Shown here: in pieces, positions 31,884 to 39,359 of the stretch | Numbering within the stretch: the first letter of the stretch is position 1 | How the letters are laid out: each line of letters begins with the position of its first letter | From: DATGPD01 sp041398565 | Lineage (GTDB): Bacteria; Planctomycetota; UBA1135; UBA2386 | Direction: 5' to 3' | Assembly: GCA_041398565.1 (NCBI GenBank) | Contig: JAWKUN010000002.1 | Coordinates: forward strand, 1-64,000 | DNA: 64,000 bases | Position numbers and translations under genes: made by a program | Notes under the pieces: generated by a model | Databases searched by the model: none | Seen by the model: only the letters and a program-made list of their open reading frames with translations | What the model was told of the DNA's origin: nothing

Positions 31884-32771
31884 ATGCCGACGTTGAAGCC
31901 GAGCCGGGTTGGCAGACGGACGATCCGCAAGGTGTCAGCGTCGTTTCGGTCTCGCGCTGCCAGTGCGGTCGTGCTGGCCGTGTTCGTCGCCGCGTCGTGC
32001 CGCGGCACCGGTGTGCCGCGCTCGGACTGGCCCTCGCCGGACTTCTACCTCGAGGTTCGAGGGCGCACGCAAACGGGCGGCGACCTGATCGAGCGCCAGT
32101 CCTTGCACGTCTTCGCCGATGGCTTCACGGTCTATCGCGAGGCCGATCCGAACGATGCCTTCGCGGAGCAGTGGCCGCCCGTGCTCAGTCGCGTCAGCGC
32201 CTACCGCATGCTGCCGGAGTCGACCAGGAGCCTGGCGCGCTCGCTCTACCTCATCGGCTTGTTCCAGATCGATACCGTCGTCGGCACCGACGTCGATGCC
32301 GAGGACGTGGTGGCCCTGCGCTGGCGCGCCTTCGGTGAGGAGCGTCGCACCGTCGCGCGAGGTCGGGTCTACGGTCCGGTCGTCAGCGCCATCAATGTGA
32401 TCAACGCCTACCTGCCGGCGGGGTGCGCGTTCGCGCTGCCCGACATGACCGGCGAGCCGGAGCCGCCTCGCCTCACACGGGTGCCGCAACCCGAGCGGTC
32501 GGTGGCCGGGGCGCTGGAGCTGCACCGCGAGTGGGCCGCGAGGTGGGACGATCCGGACGTGCAGTGGCGCATCGAGATGTTCGCGCTGGCCGCGCGCGCC
32601 GGCGACCTGGGCACGGCGCGAGACCAGCTCGACGCGATCGAGCGCGTGCGCCAGGAGTACCAGACGAGGTTCCCCGACGACCGCAGCGTCAGCGAGGAGG
32701 TGGTCGCTCGCTTGCGCCGCCTCCTGCCGCCGGCCGGCGGCAGCGCACCGGCAACGTCATCGGGACGCTGA
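31884..32771 (+). CDS. Probable lipoprotein of unknown function
   Basis: 295 residues from ATG 31884. The lipobox VAASC lies about 39 residues in, so GTG 31935 (17 codons later) may be the true start, giving a more usual signal length. The mature part has a beta region (YLEVRGRTQTGGDLIERQSL), a middle with FAEQWPPVLSRVSAYR, and a helical C-terminus with TPR-like spacing (WRIEMFALAARAGDLGTARDQL). No family recognised. Divergent from the XRE operon. Confidence 0.62.
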   Translation: MPTLKPSRVGRRTIRKVSASFRSRAASAVVLAVFVAASCRGTGVPRSDWPSPDFYLEVRGRTQTGGDLIERQSLHVFADGFTVYREADPNDAFAEQWPPVLSRVSAYRMLPESTRSLARSLYLIGLFQIDTVVGTDVDAEDVVALRWRAFGEERRTVARGRVYGPVVSAINVINAYLPAGCAFALPDMTGEPEPPRLTRVPQPERSVAGALELHREWAARWDDPDVQWRIEMFALAARAGDLGTARDQLDAIERVRQEYQTRFPDDRSVSEEVVARLRRLLPPAGGSAPATSSGR

Positions 32772-32885
32772 CGACTCGCGCCTACCGACAGCGGGAACAC
32801 GGACGGCAACGGCGGAAGCGGTGGCCGCCGGCGGCGAGCTTCACCTCGACCTGCGCGGCGTGCTCAGTTGCCCGAGCGCTGGGAG

Positions 32886-34055
32886 TCAGGCCGGCGCGGG
32901 CTGGGCGAGGATCCGACGCAAGCGTGCCGCGACCGCGTGCGGATCGGTGAGGGCGAGCACGTGGCTGCGGCCGCGTGCGGCGCGGGCGGCGGCCTGGCGG
33001 GGGTCGGAGACCACTTCGCGCATGCGCCCACTCAGGGCGTCGAGATCGACCTCGTGCCACTCCTGGCCACGGAACTGAGGGGTCTCGTCGGCGGCGGCGG
33101 CCGACACCCGCACGCGCCGCGCCGCGACCGGGTAGCCGACGTCGTCGCTGGGCACGAGGGTGGCGCAGGCGTGGGCGGCGGGGACTACCACCGGCAGGCG
33201 CATCAGCATCGCCTCGTGCACCGGCCGGCCCCAAGCCTCGCCCCGGCTCGCCAGCACGAAGCCGTCGCTGGCGGCGTAGAGCTCCGCCATCCCGCCGTCG
33301 TCGAGCACATCCTCGAGAACGCGCACCGCGGGCGGCGTTCCTGTCGCAGCCGCAGCGACGGCGGCGCGCGCCACGGCCTGCAGCTGTCCGACGGGGCGAC
33401 CGGTGCGCGGCGTCGTCTTGATGATCAGCTCCGCCTCGCCGGCGCGGAACGCGCGTGCGAAGGCCGCCAGGAGGAGGTCGGGCCCCTTGCGCAGAGTCCA
33501 GTCGAAGACCGACAGCCAGCGGAAGGGACGGCGAAGCGCGGAGTCTGCCTCGCGCGACGGCAACGCGGTCGTCCGAGGCACGATCGGCGGCGGCACCACG
33601 ATGAGCTTCTCTTCGGGCACACCGCCAGCGGCGAACGTCCGCCGGTTCCAGTCGGTGAGGACGAGCACGAGGTCTGCGCGCTTGGCGCGCGCGGCGAACT
33701 CTGGCGGCAGGCTCTCTGTTTCGAACACCGTGTGCAGCACGGTCCACGTCGCTCCTGGCAGGGGCGCGAAGTGCGGAACGAGCATGTGATGGAAGTCCAC
33801 GCTCGCCGCGTGCCGGGGGCGCCCGGCGCAACGTCGGATGCGCTCGACGTCAGCGGCGGGCAACGGGGCGTCGAGGTCGCCGAGGCGGGCACCGGCCAAA
33901 GATGGGAAGAAGCCGGCGGCCTCCAGGCAGGCCAGCCACTCGCGTCCCTCGGTAGCGAAGCCCGATGGACCGAGAACGACTCCGTGGAAGTGGAGTGGAG
34001 GCAGGCTTCGTGTGGGCTCCGTGGCCCGGCGGGGAACTTCGCGCGGGAGGCTCAT
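32886..34055 (-). CDS. GT4-family glycosyltransferase
   Basis: 389 residues. The ATG at 34055 is chosen because GGAGGA lies 9 bases upstream. The GT-B fold's C-terminal nucleotide-sugar site is marked by the E-x7-E motif in SRGEAWGRPVHEAM (around 265) and by FRWLSVFDWTLRKGPDLLLAAF, the usual strand and basic residue that contact the donor. N-terminal strand: HFHGVVLGPSGFATEG. It transfers a sugar, donor and acceptor unknown, in the cytoplasm or at the inner face of the membrane. It is one of two GT4 genes around the inositol-phosphate synthase gene. Confidence 0.85.
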   Translation of the reverse strand: MSLPREVPRRATEPTRSLPPLHFHGVVLGPSGFATEGREWLACLEAAGFFPSLAGARLGDLDAPLPAADVERIRRCAGRPRHAASVDFHHMLVPHFAPLPGATWTVLHTVFETESLPPEFAARAKRADLVLVLTDWNRRTFAAGGVPEEKLIVVPPPIVPRTTALPSREADSALRRPFRWLSVFDWTLRKGPDLLLAAFARAFRAGEAELIIKTTPRTGRPVGQLQAVARAAVAAAATGTPPAVRVLEDVLDDGGMAELYAASDGFVLASRGEAWGRPVHEAMLMRLPVVVPAAHACATLVPSDDVGYPVAARRVRVSAAAADETPQFRGQEWHEVDLDALSGRMREVVSDPRQAAARAARGRSHVLALTDPHAVAARLRRILAQPAPA

Positions 34056-34330
34056 GGCTCTCTGTCCTCCTATCGGTCGCCGGCGCTGCCCGAGGACAGC
34101 GCGGCCGGACGCCGATCGCGGCGAGACCTTGGCGCACGACGTGAGCGTCGTGGCCACGGCCCGAGCCCATCATCCGCTCCCATCATCCGGGACCACCAAC
34201 GGCGCCTGGGCCCCGGCCGCCGTAGGCCAGCGGTGCCGGCGGAGTCGGGCCTGTTTCGCACTCGGTCCCACCAGGGTGCGCGGTTGTGCGCGGCGAGAGA
34301 GCCGCGGGCGACCGGCGAAGTCCTCGAAGG

Positions 34331-34520
34331 CTCATCGCAGCCGGCGGCCGCAACCCAAAGGGTTGATGTCGGCGCAGCGCCGACCAGAGGGGCCGCCGGC
34401 GCTGTTGTTGCTTGGAGCTTCCGGGGCTGCTCGGGCGTGGCCTGGTCAGCTCTGTGGCAACGGAACAACACGGCCGAATTCGTGCCCGCCGCCACGATTC
34501 GCAGCCCTTGCAGCTCAGGG
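34331..34520 (-). repeat. R4 repeat, nearly full copy
   Basis: This stretch is almost identical to the reverse complement of 62925-63114. Shared pieces include CCCTGAGCTGCAAGGGCTGC, CCGTTGCCACAGAGCTGACC, AACAACAGCGCCGGCGGCC and GGTCGGCGCTGCGCCGACAT. Internal hairpins GTCGGCG-CTG-CGCCGAC and AACCC-TT-GGGTT are conserved. Its CTGCAAGGG end faces right, toward the candidate RNA. Confidence 0.9.
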
Positions 34521-34589
34521 CGCTGTCCGTCGCGGGCGCGGTGCCATCGGCGCCACTGGCGCGCCAGGATGGTCAGGAGTTTTTTTCGC

Positions 34590-34800
34590 TTTGTGCGTCA
34601 GAAGGGGACGCGCGCTGCGCTCCTAGACACGTCGGACGTGTGCTCGAGACGGCGCGCGGCCGACACGAGAGACGAGAGAGACGAGGCAGAGAGTGATCGC
34701 GGTCTTGACGATGCGAGACACCCCTTGAGCGAGGGGGTCAAGACAACGGGACTCACTCGGAGCGGGTGGCCGGATGCGAGCTGGCCACCCGCTCTTTTTT
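34590..34800 (+). ncRNA. Candidate structured non-coding RNA
   Basis: A terminator at 34760-34800 has no plus-strand protein gene ahead of it; the previous genes on that side are transcribed leftward. Upstream are ACACGTC-G-GACGTGT (34628-34642), and TCTTGAC...GTCAAGA enclosing CCCCT-TGAGCG-AGGGG (about 34703-34743). These nested stems plus the terminator suggest a small stable RNA or a long leader. It shows none of the signatures I know for tmRNA, RNase P, SRP or 6S RNA. The 5' end is a guess. Confidence 0.45.
34760..34800 (+). terminator. Strong intrinsic terminator
   Basis: GAGCGGGTGGCC (34760-34771), an 11-base loop, and GGCCACCCGCTC (34783-34794) form a perfect 12-bp stem followed directly by TTTTTT. 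This is the clearest rho-independent terminator in the window and reads rightward. Confidence 0.85.
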
Positions 34801-35100
34801 CATGCCGCCTGCTTCGACCGTGGTGGGCCGGAGCCGCTACTCGTTGCGAGTGCTTCGGGTAAGCGAGTCTCGAGTCGAGCGGGTGAGGCGCGCGTCGCCG
34901 ACCCTCCGGCTGCCTCGGTTCGCAGCCGAGCGGACCATCGTCGCCGGGGGCAGTGCCGATCCGCGCGTCCGGTGCGGCCGCGTGCCGTGGTGCGTTCGCG
35001 CTTGCCGCGTGCGGCTTTTTTCGACTTGGGTCGTCCAACGCGAGGGCGGCACGACGCTTCATGGGTGTGCGGTGCGCGGCGACGTGGCGCCCACGAGCGC

Positions 35101-35206
35101 AGAGAGAGACAGAGAGAGAGAGAGACAGAGAGACAGAGAGAGCAGAGAGAGGACCGAGAGACAGCGATGTCTCGGCGAGGGGCGAGCCGGCGAGAGGCTC
35201 GCCCCT
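35101..35206 (-). terminator. Hairpin plus CT-rich tract after ino1
   Basis: On the minus strand, just after the inositol-phosphate synthase stop, AGGGGCGAGCC / GGCTCGCCCCT form a perfect 11-bp stem (35178-35206, 7-base loop). About 12 bases later a 65-base tract of almost pure C and T follows (GA-rich on the plus strand, 35101-35165). A G-poor C-rich RNA resembles a rho-utilisation site, so rho-dependent or mixed termination is plausible. Inference. Confidence 0.5.
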
Positions 35207-35239
35207 GGTCTTGTACGGCGTCTCGTGCAGTCGCGGCTG

Positions 35240-36592
35240 TCAGATTGCGCGGTCGCCGCCGCGCAGTGCGCGCACGTAGTCGACGAGGGCGTGCCACTGC
35301 TCGTGCAGGTCGTGTTCGTCGACTCCGTACGGCTTCTTGAAGAAGCAGGCCAAGTGCGGCATCGGCCCAAACTCGCCGCGACGGTGCGCCAGGTCGGCGA
35401 GCCGCACCATGTCGAGCACGATCGGCGCCGCGAGGATCGCGTCGCACCCCTGCCAGGTGAACTGCAGGGACATCCGGAAGCCCAAGAAGCCCTGGAAGTG
35501 TACGAAGTCCCAGGCTGTCTTGAGGTCGTGCAGCGACGGCACGTAGTCGATCCCCACGTGCGTGTGCAGGGGGTAGCCGAGGATGCGTGTCAGCAGCGCA
35601 TCCTTGGTCTCGACCTTCGATTGGCGGTTCTCCTCGCTCGCCAGCACCGCCCCGTCGCGGTCGCCCAGCATGTTGTAGCCCTGCCAGCTGAGGACGCGCA
35701 GGTTGCGGTAGCGGAACATCGGCGCCAGGCTGGACTTCACCAGAGTCTCGCCGGTCTTGCCGTCCATGCCCATGAACGGCGCGCGGTTCGCTGCGAACAG
35801 CTCGGTCACTGCCGGGATCAGCGCCGAATTGGCCGGCGTGAAGTGGATGAAGGGTAGGCCGAGGCGTGCGGCCACGTAGGCGTAGAGCGTCGACGGGCGC
35901 ACGGCGCGCGTGTCGTTGCGCTCGATGGCCGCGGCCAGCGTCGACGTCTGTCGGTGCGCGCGCGATGCGGGCAGCCGCGGCTCGGTGGACGTGAGGTTGA
36001 CGCACACGCAGCCGCGCAGCCGGTGGCGCTGCACGAACGAGGCGATGTCGTGCTCGATGCGCTCGACTTCGGCGCGCAGGTGTCGCGGTCCTGGCACCCG
36101 ACCGACCACGTCCTCGATGGTGCGGCCGGCGTTGACGAGGGTGCCGCGCGCGATGTCGCGGTCGATGCGAGTCAGATCGCGGCGCAAGGCGTGCAGCACC
36201 GGGAACGGGATGGTCCCGGTACGTTCCTGGACCTCCTGCGCCGCCTCGACCAGGGTTCCCGTGCGAACCTCGTGTCCGCCGAACACGAGGTCGTCGAGCC
36301 GTGCCAGCGAAACGCCGTCGAAGAGGTCGGTTGCCGTCAACAGGCCATCGGGCGCGCACAGTCCACGCGTGATGCCGCGCGTACCGAGGATCAGGGTCGT
36401 CGCCAGGCCGCCGCGCGCCCCGAAGACCCAAACGCCGAGGCGCCCCTTGGCGGGTTGCGTCGGCATCGCATCAGCGCGGTCCGCGTCGGTCGATGCGTGC
36501 GGCCGCTCGCGGCGCCCGCCCGTCGCGGCGGCACGACGGATCGTCTTGCGCGGGGCGCTGGATGCGGTCTCGGAACGTCGACGAGAGGCCAT
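35240..36592 (-). CDS. ino1: Inositol-3-phosphate synthase
   Basis: 450 residues. The enzyme converts glucose 6-phosphate to 1L-myo-inositol 1-phosphate (3-phosphate) using NAD. The NAD-binding loop is VWVFGARGGLATTLILG (about 54-70), and the catalytic-domain signature is GMDGKTGETLVKSSLAPMFRYRNLRVLSWQGYNM with its lysines (near 285-318). ENRQSKVETKD and DYVPSLHDLKTAWDF match the C-terminal half. The first 42 residues are basic and low-complexity; ATG 36466 is an alternative start. Neighbours are two GT4 glycosyltransferases and a PIG-L deacetylase, which suggests an inositol-containing lipid or glycan. An old R4 copy lies 25 bases upstream. Confidence 0.92.
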   Translation of the reverse strand: MASRRRSETASSAPRKTIRRAAATGGRRERPHASTDADRADAMPTQPAKGRLGVWVFGARGGLATTLILGTRGITRGLCAPDGLLTATDLFDGVSLARLDDLVFGGHEVRTGTLVEAAQEVQERTGTIPFPVLHALRRDLTRIDRDIARGTLVNAGRTIEDVVGRVPGPRHLRAEVERIEHDIASFVQRHRLRGCVCVNLTSTEPRLPASRAHRQTSTLAAAIERNDTRAVRPSTLYAYVAARLGLPFIHFTPANSALIPAVTELFAANRAPFMGMDGKTGETLVKSSLAPMFRYRNLRVLSWQGYNMLGDRDGAVLASEENRQSKVETKDALLTRILGYPLHTHVGIDYVPSLHDLKTAWDFVHFQGFLGFRMSLQFTWQGCDAILAAPIVLDMVRLADLAHRRGEFGPMPHLACFFKKPYGVDEHDLHEQWHALVDYVRALRGGDRAI

Positions 36593-36616
36593 GGGCTGGA
36601 GGGGCCGCAGTCTGCG

Positions 36617-36720
36617 ACCGGCTGCAAGGGCTGCGAATCTTCGCGTTGGGCGCGAAATCTGCCAGGCCCGTGTTTCGTCACGGAGCGGAATTCGCCAGGC
36701 CCGAGCAGCTTCGGAAGCCC
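36617..36720 (+). repeat. R4 repeat, degenerate copy
   Basis: CGGCTGCAAGGGCTGCGAAT opens the copy as in the other two; weaker matches include GGGCGCGAA and CCCGAGCAGC. The copy fades after about 100 bases. It lies 25 bases upstream of the ino1 start in the same orientation as the copy before the gene at 61214. Confidence 0.6.
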
Positions 36721-36848
36721 ACCGCTGCGTGGCCGCCGGTGGGATCCGCCGGTGTCAACGCCAGTGGCCGCGAGGTCGGCGCCCACGCGGAGGGGAGTCG
36801 TCTCGGTTCTTTGCCGGCGACACGCGATCCCTACGATCCCACGCCCCG

Positions 36849-38273
36849 ATGGACGTGCTCTACGACGCTCGCCTCCTGCATCGCCCGCTCTCCGGCCTGG
36901 AGCGGGTACAGCGCAACATGCTGCGGGCGCTGGCGGTGGACTCTCGCGTCCGTCGGCTGCGTGCCTTCGTGCTGCACGGGACGAAGGCGCCGGCCGGCTT
37001 GCCTGCGCGTGTCGAGCTGGTGCCGGTGCACTCCACCGAGAGCATGCTCGCGGTGCTGCTGGGCGACGATCCACCCGACGTCTACCACCTGACCTACTTC
37101 CCCGACCGCAACCCACGCGACCTGCTCCTGCCGATCGTGGCCGCGGCGTCCGTGGTCGAAGTCCACGACGCGATCCTCAACCGTCACCCGGAGTACTACC
37201 CCGATCGCCGGGCCTGGGGCTGGTACCACGACTTCGTGCGGCGACTCATCCGTTCCTGTGACCGTTTGCTGATCCACTCGGAGTCAGCGCGAGGCGAAGT
37301 GGAACGCGACCTGGACGGCGACGCGTCGATCGCCGACCTGGCGCCGCTCGCGGTCGACCCTGCCCTGCTACAGGCGTTGCCTCTCGAAGAGGTTCAGGAG
37401 CGGCTGCGACGCCTCGAGGTGCGGGGCGACTACGTGCTGGCGCTGGGCAAGGACTACCCGCACAAGGACCACGCGACCCTCTTCCGTGCCGTCGCCACCC
37501 TGCCCGAATTGCACGTCGTCTGTGCCGGGAGCCGGGTCTGGCATCGGCCTGGCGAGTCGTCGGACGAGCTGTGCAAGAGCCTGGGGATCGGCGACCGCGT
37601 GCGCTGGATCGAGGGTCTGGACGACCACGACGTCAAGGCTCTGATGCAGGGCGCGCGCTGCCTGGCCTATCCTTCGCGCGAGGAGGGCTTCGGCCTGCCG
37701 CCGGTCGAAGCGATGGCGCTCGGCACGCCTGTCGTCGCCTGTGCATCGATGTCGATCCCGGAGGTGTGCGGCGACGGTGCCTGGTTCTTCGCACCGGGCG
37801 ACCACGGCGAGATGGCCGCCCGCCTGCGGGCCGTGCTGGCCGGCGGTGCGCGCGTGCGGGAGTTGGTCGAACGAGGTCGCCAGCGCGCCGCGTCGCTCAG
37901 CTGGGAGCGCTCGGCCGACGCGACGGTGCGCTGCTACGAGCGCGCCCTGGCGGCGGCACGCGCCGGCAACCCGAGCCGCCCGCGGCTGCCCGCCAACGTG
38001 CGCGATGTGCTCGCCTGCGTCGCCGCATCGCCGCACGACGACGGGCGTGACCTCTTGGCGTGGACCGAGCGCTGCCTGCAGAGCGAGCGGCACCTGAATG
38101 CCGTCGAGGCCGACCGCCAGGACATCCTGCGGCGGCTGAACGAGCTGGAGCGCGGCCTGGGCCAGACTCTCACCGAGGCCCACCCGCCGCCGGCGTCGCC
38201 GCCGGCGCGCTGGTCGATCCGCCGGCGTCTCCGCAAGATCAGGGCTGGCATCAAGCGGCGCCTCGGCGAGTGA
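36849..38273 (+). CDS. GT4-family glycosyltransferase
   Basis: 474 residues from ATG 36849. N-terminal domain starts MDVLYDARLLHRPLSGLERV, a common GT4 opening. The donor site shows VLALGKDYPHKDHATLFRAV (around 200) and the E-x7-E motif SREEGFGLPPVEAM near 280. Residues 375-474 form an extra helical, basic tail ending RRRLRKIRAGIKRRLGE that may contact the membrane. Probably adds a sugar to a lipid or glycan acceptor. The PIG-L gene follows after 45 bases on the same strand. Confidence 0.87.
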   Translation: MDVLYDARLLHRPLSGLERVQRNMLRALAVDSRVRRLRAFVLHGTKAPAGLPARVELVPVHSTESMLAVLLGDDPPDVYHLTYFPDRNPRDLLLPIVAAASVVEVHDAILNRHPEYYPDRRAWGWYHDFVRRLIRSCDRLLIHSESARGEVERDLDGDASIADLAPLAVDPALLQALPLEEVQERLRRLEVRGDYVLALGKDYPHKDHATLFRAVATLPELHVVCAGSRVWHRPGESSDELCKSLGIGDRVRWIEGLDDHDVKALMQGARCLAYPSREEGFGLPPVEAMALGTPVVACASMSIPEVCGDGAWFFAPGDHGEMAARLRAVLAGGARVRELVERGRQRAASLSWERSADATVRCYERALAAARAGNPSRPRLPANVRDVLACVAASPHDDGRDLLAWTERCLQSERHLNAVEADRQDILRRLNELERGLGQTLTEAHPPPASPPARWSIRRRLRKIRAGIKRRLGE

Positions 38274-38318
38274 CCCGGCGCCGCACGTTTCCGGTCGACA
38301 CCGTTCCCCTCGATCCCG

Positions 38319-39308
38319 ATGCTCCCACGCGTGCCGCCGGTCGCCGTCGACCTCTTGCTGTTCGTCTTGCTGCCTTGCCTCGTGATCGGCTGCGCCGCGG
38401 TCTCCGGCCCACGGCTGGACGACCTCGACGTCCATGACCTCGCCCCGCGCGTCGGCGAGGGGATGCGGGTCCTGGCGGTCACCGCCCACCCCGACGACGA
38501 GATCGCCTTCGCCGGGGTGCTCTACAAGAGCGCGAGCCATCTCGATGCCGCCTGCGACCTGTTGGTCATCACCGACGGGAACGCCGGCTACAAGTACTCG
38601 ACCCTGGCCGAACGCGTCTACGGCGCCGCGCTCACCGATCCCGAAGTGGGAAGGGCGCGGCTGCCCGCCATCCGGCGTGCCGAGCTGATCGCCTGCGGCG
38701 AGGTCCTCGGCCTGCGCCGCATCGTCTTCTTGCACCAGCCCGACCCGCGCTACACCAAGGATCCTGGCGAGGTGCTGGCCGCGGGCGAGGCCGGCTGGGA
38801 CCTGGTGCGGGTGCGTCGCGCCCTCGACGCCGTGTTGCGGGCGGGGCGCTACGACTTCGTCCTGACCCATCTGCCCGTTCCCGACACGCACGGGCACCAC
38901 AAGGCGGCGACCATCCTGGCCCTCGAGGCCGTGGCCGCCCTGCCGGAGGCCGAGCGTCCGGTCGTCCTCGGCGCCTACCATCGGCTGCAGGCGGGCGCCG
39001 CGCCGGTCGTTCCCGACGCGCTGGACGGCTACGAGATCACGCGGATCCGTCGCGACATCGGCCCCTTCGAGTTCGACCGCACCCAGCGGTTCGGCTACCG
39101 CGACCAGCTCGACTACCACATCGTCGTCAACTGGGCGATCGCCGCGCACCGATCGCAGGGCACCATGCAAAAGCTCATGGGCAAGTCCGACGTCGAGGGC
39201 TTCTTCGCCTACGCCTTGGCCGGTCCCGCCTCGGGTCCGGCGCGTGTCGCGGACTGGTTCCGGCGGTTGGCCGAGCCGCAATTCGAGGCGCGCACCTACC
39301 CGGAGTGA
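38319..39308 (+). CDS. PIG-L family N-acetylglucosamine deacetylase-like lipoprotein
   Basis: 329 residues. The PIG-L/LmbE zinc motif AHPDDE is at 56-61, and the second metal/catalytic site HGHH is at 191-194, so the fold and zinc ligands look intact. Family members remove acetyl groups from GlcNAc-inositol or similar sugars (as MshB in mycothiol and PIG-L in GPI synthesis). A hydrophobic start with lipobox VIGC (cysteine 25) predicts export and lipid anchoring, unlike cytosolic MshB. It lies downstream of a GT4 gene and near ino1. The real substrate is not shown by the sequence. Confidence 0.88.
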   Translation: MLPRVPPVAVDLLLFVLLPCLVIGCAAVSGPRLDDLDVHDLAPRVGEGMRVLAVTAHPDDEIAFAGVLYKSASHLDAACDLLVITDGNAGYKYSTLAERVYGAALTDPEVGRARLPAIRRAELIACGEVLGLRRIVFLHQPDPRYTKDPGEVLAAGEAGWDLVRVRRALDAVLRAGRYDFVLTHLPVPDTHGHHKAATILALEAVAALPEAERPVVLGAYHRLQAGAAPVVPDALDGYEITRIRRDIGPFEFDRTQRFGYRDQLDYHIVVNWAIAAHRSQGTMQKLMGKSDVEGFFAYALAGPASGPARVADWFRRLAEPQFEARTYPE

Positions 39309-39359
39309 CGGTGCCGGCCGAGGCCCTCCGCGCCGCCATCGCCTTGACGAACGCTCGAG

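Larger units (their letters stand above)
34056..35239. other. 1.2-kb gene-free region with structured elements
   Basis: No convincing protein gene. It holds an R4 copy (34331-34520), a likely structured RNA (about 34590-34800) ending at a strong terminator (34760-34800), a short GCCG-CGTG-CGGC hairpin followed by T6 near 35015-35027, a GA-rich tract (35101-35165), and a long hairpin (35178-35206) after the minus-strand inositol-phosphate synthase gene. Reading frames here cross the terminator and look like shadows. Confidence 0.6.

Noticed and set aside
34566..34862. Short ORF starting at ATG 34566 after R4
   Set aside because: It would read straight through the strong terminator at 34760-34800 and has no recognisable product.
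32886..39308. Complete mycothiol biosynthesis cluster
   Set aside because: Only ino1-, GT4- and PIG-L-type genes are seen; the PIG-L has an export signal and no MshC-like gene is present.
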